Assembly: GCA_963854835.1 (NCBI GenBank)
Contig: OY978530.1
Coordinates: forward strand, 13,905,609-13,969,608
Source of the DNA: Megamerina dolium
Lineage: Eukaryota; Arthropoda; Insecta; Diptera; Megamerinidae
DNA length: 64,000 bases
Reading direction: 5' to 3'
Within the stretch, counting starts at the first letter, position 1. The number at the start of each line of letters is the position of its first letter. The translations under genes were made by a program, and so were the position numbers. Below are positions 32,950-43,848 of this stretch, in pieces. The notes under the pieces were generated by a model that searched no databases, was not told the DNA's origin, and saw only the letters and a list, made by a program, of their open reading frames with translations.

Positions 32950-32968
32950 TGTACGAAATAAGCTGTGA
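32950..32968 (-). promoter_or_regulatory. Tc1-1 inner transposase-binding-like repeat, right
   Basis: TGTACGAAATAAGCTGTGA is the inverse of the terminal core, about 200 bp inside the right end, just after the transposase stop codon. Confidence 0.65.
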
Positions 32969-33428
32969 CATGAATTTTCCTATTTTTTTCTTATTTTATT
33001 TTTTTATAGTGTCAAACACTAAAATTTTGAAAAAGTAAATTTTGGAAAATAAAAAACAAACCTTCCTTTCTAAAATGGCATTTATATTTTGTTCAAATTT
33101 TTGCTATATTAGGAATTACGACTGCAGCAATTTTTAAACTGTCACTGTACGAAATAAGCTGGGAGCCACTGTATATATATCTCGAGGTTTTCTCTACTTT
33201 ATAATATAATTAACAATTTCCATTGTGCAATATATTTAATACGGCTTAATAATAAATTATATTTATCTCTCATATATACAAGTATATCTCGTGTTTTTTT
33301 CTTTGTACAGAGTGATATACAAGAGAAACAATTGATTTGTGATTTTTGTGCTGTTCTCTTTCGTTTCTATACAGAATTTCTTCCGATAACGAAAATACTG
33401 AGATAAATCAAAATTTTATTTAAACATA

Positions 33429-33746
33429 TTGGCCACTAACGAAAGGCTTTACAATTTGGAAGTTGATGGAAAGTGTGCTAATGCGAATACAACAACTACC
33501 ACAAGTAGCAGCAGCACCACCATCACATCAACCGTAACAATAGCAACAACAAATACTAAAGCAGAACGAATAGAAGAAAATCACCGACAACAACAACAAG
33601 ATTTGTCATCAAGTATCAACACCAATAGTTCGAGATTGCAAAAGATGATGGCGAAAAATTATATTACCCGAAAACATCAACAACCCCAAACATCGACAAG
33701 TAGATTATTATTATTCTATAATTTATTAACGATTAATCAAAAATAA
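33429..33746 (+). other. Thr/Ser/Gln-rich open frame, unknown
   Basis: An open frame with no ATG at its start (a TTG) encodes runs of Thr and Ser followed by a Gln-rich charged stretch (RQQQQD). A CTTTGTACAG acceptor-like site lies upstream near 33310. The composition resembles disordered parts of insect regulatory proteins, so it could be a host exon captured with the segment, or just CAA/ACA repeats read in frame. I do not recognise it. Confidence 0.25.
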
Positions 33747-33914
33747 TTTTAATTAGTATAAAGCAGGAAGCAGTCGGTAATTGAGGCAGAGAAAAAATCC
33801 GAACATCACCTCAACCAAGGTATGAGCTCACCGGCATCTCTCTCACATACACAAAGATGTTGACAAAGTATCCTCAAACAAATTGCCTTTTAATAGAGAT
33901 CTGTTTGCTGAGAC

Positions 33915-34577
33915 CGATCGGGTAATACCAACTAAATAGTACAAAAAAACATATACTAAAAGATAGGGATGTAGTGGACGATTAGTGTAGAGTGTGCAGG
34001 AAACATGGAGAAACAATAGAACATATCATCTCTGGTTGCACGCCACTAGCCCAAACCGAATACACCCGAAGGCATACTAATGTGGTGAAGATTCTCCACC
34101 AGGCCCTGCTAGGCAAGTACAAGTTTGAAATACCGTACACACCATATTATAAATACGATCCAATAGCAGTAGCAGAAAATGCGAACGCTTGTGTACACTT
34201 CGACAGCACTATTTACACAGAACACACAAATCAGCATAACCGCCCCGACATTACAGTCATAGACAAAAGTTGATGTTGCTGTTCCAAATACAAGTAATTT
34301 GAAGAACTTGTATCTGGAGAAAAAACAAAAGTATGAAGAACTTGCTGTGGAAATTAGATGAAATTGAAACTTATCGCAAGTATAAATAGTGCCAGTAGTA
34401 ATGAGTGCAGAAGGATCAGCATTAAAAGCATTAAAGTCAGACATTAGTAAGCTAGGTTTAAGAGAAAACATAATTGACAAAATGCAAAAATCAATAATTA
34501 TCGATACCTGTCATATTGTAAGAAAAATTTTGAATATTAATCAATTTAGTAGTATACATATTTATTATGTGATACAC
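33915..34577 (+). pseudogene. R4-like LINE C-terminal zinc finger and RLE-type endonuclease
   Basis: The frame from about 33925 reads STKKHILK, then CRVCRKHGETIEHIISGC, a Cys/His knuckle, then TEYTRRHTNVVKILHQ and NRPDITVIDKS. The Pro-Asp pair and the following IDK, then DVAVPN in a shifted frame at about 34272, fit a restriction-like (PD-D/ExK) endonuclease. After another shift VPVVMSAEGSALKAL and DTCHIVRKIL close the protein. This is where the order of the element at 11413-31428 would continue, so it is probably its 3' part. Endonuclease C-terminal to RT is the R2/R4 arrangement. Confidence 0.7.
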
Positions 34578-34580
34578 TAA

Positions 34581-35104
34581 TAGCCTAGACAGACGGCAGT
34601 CTAATTCCGGATTACCAAGTTAATTCGAATTAACTCGGGCATTAACTGCAGCTAATCCGCATAAACTCTATGAGTTAATTCTCAAAATAAAAGAGGATTA
34701 GGGCAATTTGCTATGGCAACACTGCTGAAAATTGTCTATTGTGAATTTTTCTCGATCCATTTTACAAAATATTAGGTGTGTTCACAACAAAAAACTTTCA
34801 ACAATTGTTAACAGTTTTCAACATGAAAAGCTTTGGCTAACGAATAAATCCAGCTGTCAATTACGAACGGTGAATGTCAATTTACAAGTTTCTGATAGTT
34901 TTCAGTTCACGTACTTCTTGTAGATTTTCTCATATCGAAAGTGACAGATGACAGAAATTGATAGTGATAGTAATGTAAGTGAGCAGACCTAATAAAACAA
35001 CAATCAGCCGTTTAGTTAATCCGCAATACTGTCGTCTGTCAGGTTATTATTTTATTCGGATTAAGTGCGCCGGTAATCCGGAATTAGGCCGTCTGTCTAG
35101 GCTA
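34581..35104. mobile_element. Harbinger-like MITE, 524 bp
   Basis: The ends TAGCCTAGACAGACGGC and its inverse GCCGTCTGTCTAGGCTA extend, with a small gap, into TAATTCCGGATTACC / GGTAATCCGGAATTA, giving terminal inverted repeats of about 36 bp. Both flanks carry TAA (34578-34580 and 35105-35107), the 3-bp TWA duplication of PIF/Harbinger elements. There is no coding capacity. It is inserted near the 3' end of the R4-like element. Confidence 0.8.
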
Positions 35105-35107
35105 TAA

Positions 35108-35235
35108 GGTCTCCAGGATATATGTCATTTGTACTTGTAACAGAGAATAAACTAAATAAAATAACAATAATAATAATAATAATAATAATAGTAATAATAA
35201 TAATAATAATAATAACAATAATAATACTAAAAATA
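35108..35235 (+). repeat. R4-like element 3' end with (TAA)n tail
   Basis: After the MITE the LINE 3' UTR resumes (GGTCTCCAGGATATATGTCA) and ends in about 70 bp of AAT/AAC repeats (35161-35230). A related 5' end begins directly after it, giving a tail-to-head arrangement. Confidence 0.65.
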
Positions 35236-35995
35236 ATATGCCCGCAGGGGTATTCCTGTGACGATCCCGCGGTATCCCTAGTCAACCACCATCACAGGGT
35301 AATCTCCTATTGGTGTGAAAATGGATTCCTGAAGCAAAGAATTCAGCCTCGGACGAGCGTCGTAACGGTCGAGAACGGCGCGTGAGACTACCGCTCGACC
35401 ATGATACCGACCATGATACCATGACCATGTAACCACAAAGGCTGGAAACATCAGACAACGCAATGCGTGGACACATGAGATGAATATCAACGTAATGCGT
35501 TACTACTACAAAAGCACAAATTTAGACACAATTAAAATCGGCTACTGTGAAGAATTCCACAGATTATTCATTGAAAAATACCCCTAATTAACACGCGTTA
35601 CACAGCAAAGATTAGCAGATCAAAAGCATTGTAAATAATAACAGATTAACAAATGTAGAACTACAACTTATAAAAGAAGAAATAGCGTAAGAAATACATA
35701 ACAACGAACAATAACTCACCATCAGAACTTCAATGTAACAGCGTAGCAGAACTACAAAACAACAATTCAGCAGAAAGACAACCCATCTGGACACATGATG
35801 TCGAAAATAATGCTACTTCAAATAACTATGAAACCGAAATGAAGACACAGATGTTAAAATGGCAAAACATTGAACCAGAAAATAAATACAAATTTCCGAA
35901 ACTAAGAAGCAATAGAATCGCCGATCAAATAATCCTCAATGTAAACTCCATCTTAGAAACATATACCCCAAATCTAAGATCTAAATGTGGGAGGA
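35236..35995 (+). pseudogene. R4-like LINE 5' segment, second family member
   Basis: A GC-richer leader starting near ATGCCCGCAGGGG is followed by scattered frames. At about 35430 it has AGNIRQRNAWTHEMNINVMRYYY, the same N-terminal block as 11590-12209, then QRLADQKH (about 35605) and KFPKLRSNRIADQIILNVN (35890-35945), which corresponds to the LPRINPSKKLSEIIDCVN part of the other copy. Stops are frequent. It breaks off at about 35995, where a different LINE begins. Confidence 0.6.
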
Positions 35996-35999
35996 AGAG

Positions 36000-37045
36000 A
36001 CTTTCCCGTGTGAATAGAAGGAGGGAATTATAGTTAAATTGGCGAAAGAAGGTGATCTTAAGGACTGCAGCAACTGGAGGGCTGACCAAATAAACACTTT
36101 CCGAATTATCATTGAACAATCTGTTGAGTTCAAATCTAAATTGCGGGTGCTGTTTATAGACTTTGAAAAAGACTTCGATAGTGTTAAGAGGGAGACTATT
36201 TGGGTTGCGTTGCGGAGAAGAGGTATTCCAGATAAACTTGTTGCACTTGTTAGGGAAAGCTACAGTAACGCAAACTGCTACGTTCTTCACAAGGGCAAGT
36301 TATCGGAGCCTTTTCAGGTCCTGAGTGGAGTACGACAGGGATGCATCCTTTCTCCTATTCTGTTTCTTCTTGCCATTGAAGACGTCCTGGGTTCTCCCTT
36401 CAGCAACGAAGTATACAGGGGTATACAGTGGCAGATAAACACCTTCCTGAGGTATCTTGCATATGCTGACGACATCTGCTTACTCACATACAAAGTGTGT
36501 GATCTAAAGCTGCTAACTCAAGCCATGCAGGAGAAGCTGAGACCTACTGGGCTTAAGTCAATGTTGGCAAAACCAAAGTGCTATACCTCAACGAAGCCAT
36601 CTCGGAGCCCTTGATTGTTGGCACACAACAGTTCGAAAGCGTGAAAAAGTTTTGCTACCTTGAATGCAACTGCGGACGGTGGTTCCGAGTTGGATGTTGA
36701 ATGCAAAATTGGTAAATCTAAGTCTGCCTTTGGTATCCTCGCACAACTGTGACAAAGTAACAACATCAGCCTAAACGTATATTTAACACAAGTGTGAAGT
36801 CTGTTTTGCTGTATGGTTGCAACACCTGGAAGTCTGTTTTGCTGTATGGTTGCAACACCTGGAAAGTCACTGCAATTATTACGAAACGCCTTCAAACCTT
36901 CATTAATCGTTGTCTCCGACGTATTTTGCGCATTTACTGGCCTCGGACGATCTCTAACGTTGAACTTCTGAAAAAGCCCAACAATCGGTCACACGCTAAG
37001 AGCGACCATAATGTTTCAAAGCAGGCCCTACGCTGGAACCCCTTA
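36000..37045 (+). pseudogene. RTE-like reverse transcriptase fragment (second type)
   Basis: Frames encode KEGDLKDCSNWR joined directly to ADQINTFRIIIEQSVEFKSKL (an internal deletion), VLFIDFEKDFDSVKRETIW with the catalytic Asp, LSGVRQGCILSPILFLLAIEDVL, and YLAYADDICLLT with the Asp pair (about 36465). The frame ends at about 36612. The thumb region continues in other frames with KSVLLYGCNTWK and TFINRCLRRILRIYWPRTISN (36800-36960). This LINE differs from the one at 3063-4898. It ends at a (TA)n array, so its 3' end is missing. Confidence 0.75.
36797..36862 (+). repeat. 33-bp perfect tandem duplication in the RT thumb
   Basis: 36797-36829 is repeated exactly at 36830-36862, adding eleven codons (KSVLLYGCNTW) in frame. 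Confidence 0.95.
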
Positions 37046-37047
37046 TA

Positions 37048-37095
<48 letters not shown>

Positions 37096-37117
37096 TTTAT
37101 ATATATATATATATAAA

Positions 37118-37163
<46 letters not shown>
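37046..37163. repeat. (TA)n array
   Basis: About 118 bp of TA repeats with a short TATGTTTTATA interruption, separating the RTE-like fragment from the next R4-like segment. Confidence 0.9.
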
Positions 37164-37166
<3 letters not shown>

Positions 37167-37478
37167 CTATTTCGGACACACATCAAAATGGGAAATACGA
37201 TTAGAAATAAAGGTAACCACACTCAGGAAGAACATAGGAAGATTAACACAATATACAATATATATCGGGTAATAGATCAAAGAAACTTATCAACAACATT
37301 CGAAATATACTAACTAATACAAATGAAAGTGCGTACGAAATAATGGATAAAATGAAACAGCAACTATCAGTATGCAAAAAGATACAGAGAACTACAAACA
37401 GACACACAACATTCAAATCAATAATAATCAAAGACAATTCTATAGAAAACTCACATCCAGCAATAATATAAGCGTTGT
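37164..37478 (+). pseudogene. R4-like LINE (third copy), segment before BEL-2
   Basis: The sequence encodes a helical stretch with ESAYEIMDKMKQQLSVCKKIQRT, like the region just before RT in R4-like elements, with stops. It continues after BEL-2 at 43275; the GTTGT duplication at the two joints shows that BEL-2 landed inside it. Confidence 0.6.
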
Positions 37479-37882
37479 TGTTCGCAGCAGCACTAATTTT
37501 ATATCGGGACTCGCAGCACTATTTCTATTTCGGGACTCGCAGAGCTAACTTTCATGATCATATAATAAACTATCATTTTATATTGGAATGTACTAAATCT
37601 CGAGATCATATACGAAACTGTAATTTTCTTATTCTCTCTGAATTTAGTGATCATACATGCAACTGTAAACTCTCATTGCAGTTGACGAAAATTTTACCTA
37701 TTTCTTTCATTATCTCATTCTTATGTACATATAATCATAAGCATAGCATAACTTTAATATTCTACAACTGTTATCTTCACTTCTACTGCGACCACGAATC
37801 AATAAAGTTAATAAACTTCTTTAAGAGTTTATAATTTTCAATTTTGCAAATAGGTGGAGCAAATCAGCTCTTCCTCGAAACA
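37479..37882 (+). repeat. BEL-2 5' LTR
   Basis: 404 bp, matching 42870-43274 along its length. It contains AATAAAG near position 37800, a likely polyadenylation signal. Confidence 0.95.
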
Positions 37883-37884
37883 TT

Positions 37885-37903
37885 TGGTGACCCCGACGTG
37901 ATC
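37885..37903 (+). other. BEL-2 primer binding site
   Basis: TGGTGACCCCGACGTGATC follows the LTR after two bases. It starts with the TGG that pairs with a tRNA 3' CCA. Confidence 0.75.
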
Positions 37904-38114
37904 GGGTTAGAAGTCATTTCGCGTTATAACTATTTGAGTTTTAACTAAACCACATTTTCGTTTAATTTTTTCGCAAATTCGAAGTTAATAAAACTTAAAA
38001 TAAATTAATTTTGTTGCGGCAATATATAAGCACATAACGGAGGTAACTGGTGATAATACCGTTACTCCTATTTACATATATATCGTACGTCACATATTTA
38101 TTTGCAAAGCCAAC

Positions 38115-39217
38115 ATGCCAAAAGGCAACAAATCGAAAAAAGGCAAAGACGTCACATCAGCAGATGCAACGATTAACAACTCAGATTCAATTTCATTTAA
38201 CAAAAGGAAAAGTGCATCGATTAAACATCAACTAATGGCACTAAATAAAGCTTTGTCGGTGCAGCGTCTTGGTGAGCTCGATGAAGCCGAACTTTCTGTC
38301 CACGTGGAGTACGTTGAGAGCATGCACGATAGCTTTGACCGCGTGCAGTCGATTCTCGAAGAAGGTGATCCACGCGAACTGGATGGAACAGGCCGAGCAG
38401 AATTTTCGACATGTACCTAGAAGTTAAGGCAAAGCTGTCACGCGAACTCAATTTACATAGAAGGACAAACGTAAGGCACTCATCCACCGCTAGGCATTTC
38501 GCATTGGATGAATCACCGTCCACATTATTTTCATCGTTACGAAAATCTCGACTTCCCGAGTTGAAAATACCGAAATTCAGTGGAGCATACATCGATTGGC
38601 CTAATTTCTTCGCCATGTTCAGCAGTGTTATTGACAAGGGCTTAGAATTGAGCAAAGTGGAAAAACTTCAACATCTGCGCGCTAGTTTGCAAGGAGCCGC
38701 ATTAGAAACCATTTGCTCACTTGAGCCAGTTGATGAGAATTATGACAAAGCCGTGGCTTTTCTAAAGAATCGATTTGATAATAAATTTCTTGTTTTTCAG
38801 GCACACGTTAAGGCGATTTTTGGCCTTAAAACTGTTGATAGAAGTTCTGCTAGTGGCTTGCGAGAATTGAGCGACAAATTCAATTCACATCTTCTCGCAC
38901 TTTATACCTTGGCAACACCTGAACAAATTTTAGATGGGTTACTAATTCATCTTGCTACCAGAAAATTCGATCAGAAGACACAGGAGAAATGGGAAGAGGA
39001 CTTGCCAGTACAGACATTGCCAGTACAGACATTACCAACTTTGAATTCAATGACCTCGTTTTTGGCGAAGCGGTGCCGCATGATGGAAAATTTGGAAAGT
39101 GCTAAGGTAACACAAACACCTAGCAGTCAGGTGGGCAAAAATTCGAATACCAATGAAGGCATTAGAAACGTTTTGGTAGCATCTTCAAGTTCCTCTAGTT
39201 GCCGACAAGGAGATTGA
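38115..39217 (+). pseudogene. BEL-2 gag (DUF1759), one frameshift, C-terminus deleted
   Basis: The ATG at 38115 opens 101 codons with a basic start (PKGNKSKKGK) and a helical QLMALNKALSVQRLGELDE region. Near 38385-38410 a 1-base change shifts the frame, and gag continues from MYLEVKAKLSREL (38411) through LPELKIPKFSGAYIDWPNFFAMFSS, KLQHLRASLQGAALETI and the FLAKRCRMMENLE region. At about 39185 it runs into pol sequence out of frame: the CCHC knuckles that should follow are missing. The short direct repeat CCAGTACAGACATT is duplicated at 39005-39035. Confidence 0.85.
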
Positions 39218-39266
39218 CGTTTTCGCACAATCGCAAGATAAAAGCTACAACACTTCGTTCGCTGCT

Positions 39267-42200
39267 GTGGTCACACCCAGCATAACAGATTATCAACCTA
39301 ACTTCAACCTTACTTCGGAATGGAAGATACCATCAAATATTACTCTTGCAGATCCACTATTCTTCAAACCACAGCGCATTGACTTTCTTATTGGCGCAGG
39401 TTTATTTTTTGATTTGATGTGTGTTGGCCAAATTCGCATTGCTAGTAATTTGCCAATGTTACAAAAAACTCGACTGGGTTGGGTTGTGTCTGGAGGTGTG
39501 TCATACACCACCAAACAATCATCGTCACTCGCAGCTTGCACCAAAAACGTATCTGAACAACAACAAAACAACAATTCGTTGAACGATATTGTTAAAAGAT
39601 TTTGGGAAATAGAGAACTGTTTCGACTCTGCTTCTCCATCTTCTGAAGAAGACGATTGGTGTGAGCAGCATTTCAAAGAAAATTTCACTCGTTTAGCTTC
39701 GGTACGTTTGCCTGCAAAAAGAAACTTGAGCGCTCTTGGCGACTCACATAATCGTGCTCTTCGAAGATTTAAAAACTTAGAGCAAAAATTGGAAAATAAT
39801 CATGATTTGAACACTCAATATATTTCCTTTATGAATGAATATGCATCGCTGCACCATATGTCACTGGCAAAACCACAAGCCACAACAACAACTTATTTTC
39901 TACCACATCACTGCGTGCAAAAGCTTGACAGCACAACGACTAAGCTTCGCGTCGTATTCGATGGCTCCGCAAAAACAACAACGGGCTACTCGCTAAATGA
40001 CGTTTTGTTAGCGGGCCCAACTATTCAGCCAAAATTGTTTAAAACTCTTTCACAATTTCGCTTTCGTAAATTCGCTCTTTGCGGAGACATATGTAAAATG
40101 TACCGATGTGTACGTGTGACATCTCCAGACGAATATCTTCAATGTATATTATGGCGTGAGCATCCACTCGATGAGATAAAGGTATACAAGTTGGACACTG
40201 TAACATATGGTACGAAATCTGCCGCCTTTTTGGCAATTCGTGCTATGCATCAACTTTCATACGATGAAGAAGAGTCATTTCCAATAGGCGCAAAAATCGT
40301 GAGAAGAGATTTTTATGTTGACTATCTCATTTCAGGCGGAGATACTATAGAGGAAGTGGTTGAGATCAGACGTCAGGTTAAAGGTTTACTTCAGCGTGAA
40401 GGATTCAACATTCGTAAGTGGTGCTCAAACGAGGCTAGTACCCTTCAAGGCATTGTTGACTCGGAGCGTGAGAGTATGCTCAAATTCCATTATGGAACTT
40501 ATGTAACGAAGACTCTTGACCTCGTCTGGGACCCTAAGACAGATAATTTCTTATTCTCTTTTTCGCCTATCGCACATAATGCACGCGCAACAAAGAGTAC
40601 GATACTTTCACATATCGCTAAATTTTATGATCCGCTTGGACTTGTTTCGCCAGTTATTACGAAAGCAAAAATTCTCCTACAAACCCTTTGGAAGGAAAAA
40701 CTGCAATGGGACGAAAGTTTGCCTCAGCCGTTGCGAGCTAGCTGGACTGACATTTGTGCTCAGTATGGTTTAGTGAGCAGTTTTAAATTTCCTCGTTTTG
40801 TATTGACACCTCATTCCAGTTGGGAGATTCATGCCTTTTGTGACGCAAGTTTGGCAGCGTTTGGTGCTTGCGTCTACATTCGTTCTGAGTGTGATGGTTT
40901 CTTAAAATCATGCTTACTTTGTGCAAAGTCGAGAGTCTCGCCTCTGAAGAGTTTAACCATACCTAAATTGGAATTGTCTGCAGCGTTATTGCTTGCGGAA
41001 TTGGTAGCATCCATATCGAAAGATTTTCCACATCCTCACACGGTTCACTGCTGGTCAGACTCAATGATCACTCTATCTTGGCTTCGGGAACAACCATCAA
41101 ATTTCAACATTTTTGTATCAAATAGAGTGAGCCAGATTCAAACGCTAACTCAAGGTATGACTTGGCATCATGTGCCTACTTCTTTGAACCCGGCCGACAT
41201 CCTTTCGAGGGGATGCACTCCTAATGTACTACTAAATTCTAAACTTTGGAACAATGGTCCACCATTTTTATCAAAAGAGCACTCAGATTGGCCGAATAGA
41301 ATCGATTTTTTAACGGATTTACCCGAACGGCGACGGAAGGTTTTAATTACTTCTCAACTACGCGACATAACGCTCGATTGCAAATACCACAAGTCCTTTC
41401 ACAAGTTGCAGCGCATCTTTGCATACGTTTACCATTTTTGCCAACCGCGCAGTACTCACGTTGTTAGCCAACCGCTGACTCCACTGAACATCAAAAGGGG
41501 TACACACCTACTAATTCGTCACATTCAACAAGTTCATTTTGCAGCTGAGCTCAAAGCGCTACGGTTTGATAAGAAACTTAACTCGTCAAGCAAACTACGC
41601 TCATTAAATCCATTTGTCGACTCATTCGGGCTTCTTCGCGTTGGAGGGCGCTTGCAAAACTCATTGTTGGACTTTGAAGCAAAACATCCACTTTTATTGC
41701 CAAAGCATCATCCAGTCAGTAACGCAATAATTGACTACTTTCATCGTAAATATCTACATGCAGGACCACAGAGCGTACTAGCGTCGATTCGACAGCAATA
41801 TTGGCCAATTGGTGGTCGAAAGACTGTTGCCAGTGTTATAAACAAATGCATTCGATGTTTTCGTTTGCATATTATGGGTAGCAGCCTACCATCCGACAGA
41901 GTACAAGCAAACAGAGCCTTTTTCACCACTGGTATTGACTATTGCGGGCCATTCTACTATAAGTCAGAAGTTCGGACTAGGCCACCTATCAAATGCTACA
42001 TATGCATTTTCGTTTGCTTCAGCACGAAGGCTTGTCATCTGGAACTTGTTCAAGACCTTTCCACATCATCATTTTTAGCAGCTCTAAAACGCTGTATTTG
42101 CACAAGAGGCAAGCCACACACCATTTGGTCTGATAATGCAACGAACTTTGTCGGAGCTAAAAACGAAATGCAAGATTTAAGGCAATTGCTTTTAAGCAAT

Positions 42201-42887
42201 TCTCATAACACTGAAATCACCAATCAAAGCATCTCAGAAGGCATCGCATGGAGATTCATTCCGCCTCGTTCACCACACTTTGGTGGATTATGGGAGGCAG
42301 CGGTTAAGTCAGCGAAATTCCACTTTCTACGTATCGTGGGCCTTTCAATTCTAATATTTGAAGAGCTTCGCACTCTTGTGTGTCAAATCGGAGCGATAAT
42401 TAATTCTAGCCCAATTTGTCCAATTTCAGAGAATCCAGATGATTTGGACGTGCTGACACCTGCTCATTTCCTCATAGGTGCGCCATTTACATCTTTCGTT
42501 GAACCAGACGTCACCAGTCTCGATATCAGTCGTTTAAACCGATGGCAGCGCATTTGTCATATGCAGCAAGTGTTTTGGAAAAAGTGGAGCAGCTCATACC
42601 TCTCACTTCTACAAGAGCGAGTCAAGTGGCAAAAATCAAATGGCGGTATTCAAGCTGGAAATATGGTCATTTTAAAAGACGAAAACCTACCATCACTGAA
42701 ATGTCGACTAGGGCGTGTAGAGACTTTAATTTATGGCTCCGATGGCGTGGCTCGTGTTGCAATTATTCGCACTGCCAATGGACTTGTTAAGCGAGCTGTG
42801 GGGAAAATTGCTGTGCTTCCTATTGAGAATGAATCGGTTGAAAGCCTACACCTTCCAACGTGGGGAGGATGTTCGCAGCAGCACTAA
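39267..42887 (+). pseudogene. BEL-2 pol polyprotein (1206 codons open, RT motif mutated)
   Basis: Open from 39267 (first residue encoded by GTG; the frame continues upstream to about 39185) to 42887, just inside the 3' LTR. In order: the protease C-terminal part (RIDFLIGAGLFFDLMCVGQI, LGWVVSG), without the Asp-Ser/Thr-Gly site; RT with KLRVVFDGSAKTT, LCGDICKMYR (catalytic Asp, residue about 274) and FYVDYLISGG (residues 350-353), where the second Asp of YVDD is Tyr; RNase H (HAFCDASLAAFG, about residue 521; WSDSMITLSWL); and integrase with HRKYLHAGP, GIDYCGPF, WSDNATNF and GGLWEAAVKS, so all three acids are kept. The enzyme could not reverse transcribe, though integrase looks whole. Confidence 0.9.
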
Positions 42888-43274
42888 TTTTATATAGGGA
42901 CTCGCAGCACTATTTCTATTTCGGGACTCGCAGAGCTAACTTTCATGATCATATAATAAACTATCATTTTATATTGGAATGTACTAAATCTCGAGATCAT
43001 ATACGAAACTGTAATTCTCTTATTCTATCTGAATTTAGTTATCATACATGCAACTGTAAACTCTCTCATTGCAGTTGACTAAAATTTTACCTATTTCTTT
43101 CATTATCTCTTTCTTATGTACATATAATCATAAGCATAGCCTAACTTTAATATTCTACAACTGTTAACTTCACTTCTACTGCAACCCGAATCAATAAAGT
43201 TAATAAACTTCTTTAAGAGTTTATAATTTTCAATTTTGCAAATAGGTGGAGCAAATCAGCTCTTCCTCGAAACA
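42870..43274 (+). repeat. BEL-2 3' LTR
   Basis: 405 bp, TGTTCGCAG...GAAACA. The preceding TGGGGAGGA is the likely polypurine tract, and it overlaps the end of the pol frame. Confidence 0.95.
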
Positions 43275-43821
43275 GTTGTTTTGCCAGAAAAGGAAGTCAA
43301 TATGGTCCCAAACAAGTACGTTTATTAACAATGCTACGTGGATTCAAGCCGAAGAATAGAAATATAAACATATACCACAACAATCAGACCATATAATAAC
43401 CACATCTGAAGTCACTAATATAATAAAAAAAAAACAAATAACTGGAAAGCACCCGGAATCGATCACATCCATAATTTCTGGTACAAACAATTCACAGCAC
43501 TCCATAACACTCTGGCAACGCAAATTAGCAATATACTGATGAACCCAAACATACTACCGCAATTTCTTACACAGGGAAAGACCATATATCATACCCAAAA
43601 ACGAAAATACACAAAACCTAGCAAACTATAGACCAATAACTTTTCTACCGACGCTTTACAAAATAATAACGGCAATAATAACAAGAAAAATTGAAAACCA
43701 CTTCAACTTATATGGCATACTAACAGAAGAACAGAAAGGATCCAAAGAAAAACTAATAATAAACAGTGTAGTAATGAAACAAACGAAAAAACACAGAGAA
43801 GTTTAAGAACTTGTTATATTA
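43275..43821 (+). pseudogene. R4-like LINE (third copy), RT segment after BEL-2
   Basis: Frames encode NNWKAPGIDHIHNFWYKQFT, LHNTLATQISNIL, a shifted LANYRPITFLPTLYK-like motif at about 43625, and EEQKGSKEKLIINSVVM. These are the first RT motifs, in the order seen at 29870-30240. Stops and shifts are present, and the catalytic part of the RT is missing: the sequence jumps to the endonuclease region across the hAT insert. Confidence 0.65.
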
Positions 43822-43848
43822 TAATAGACCAAATATCACGCTAGTCAA
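43822..43848 (+). repeat. 27-bp direct repeat, left of hAT
   Basis: Identical to 45061-45087. It encodes the NRPNITLVN part of the R4-like endonuclease. Confidence 0.95.

Larger units (their letters stand above)
31521..33171 (+). mobile_element. Tc1-like transposon Tc1-1, copy 2 (complete, 1651 bp)
   Basis: Flanked by TA at 31519-31520 and 33172-33173. The outer inverted repeats are about 29 bp with one mismatch. Inner copies of the CTTATTTCGTACA motif at 31723-31741 and 32950-32968 give two direct repeats per end (an IR/DR layout). This copy has the family-consensus residue wherever the three transposases disagree at acidic positions. Confidence 0.95.
31429..33778. other. Segment bracketed by a 10-bp direct repeat inside the R4-like element
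   Basis: AGCAGTCGGT occurs at 31429-31438 and 33769-33778. Between them lie about 80 bp of unassigned sequence, Tc1-1 copy 2 and about 600 bp with a Thr/Ser- and Gln-rich frame. R4-like homology is present on both sides. The simplest reading is a foreign insertion with a target duplication that later received Tc1-1. The repeat is short, so this is tentative. Confidence 0.35.
37479..43274 (+). mobile_element. BEL/Pao retrotransposon BEL-2, young but defective
   Basis: LTRs at 37479-37882 and 42870-43274 (404 and 405 bp) start TGTTCGCAG and end GAAACA, with a perfect GTTGT target duplication (37474-37478, 43275-43279). By eye the LTRs differ at about nine bases and two 2-bp indels, so insertion was fairly recent. 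The total is 5796 bp. Internal defects: a gag frameshift, a deletion of the zinc knuckle and protease active site, and a mutated RT motif. Confidence 0.95.

Noticed and set aside
33429..33746. Host gene exon
   Set aside because: Low complexity with no ATG and no conserved domain. Kept only as an unknown frame with low confidence.
39293..39688. 131-codon antisense frame over the BEL-2 pol start
   Set aside because: Shadow of pol, which has clear motifs in the sense frame.
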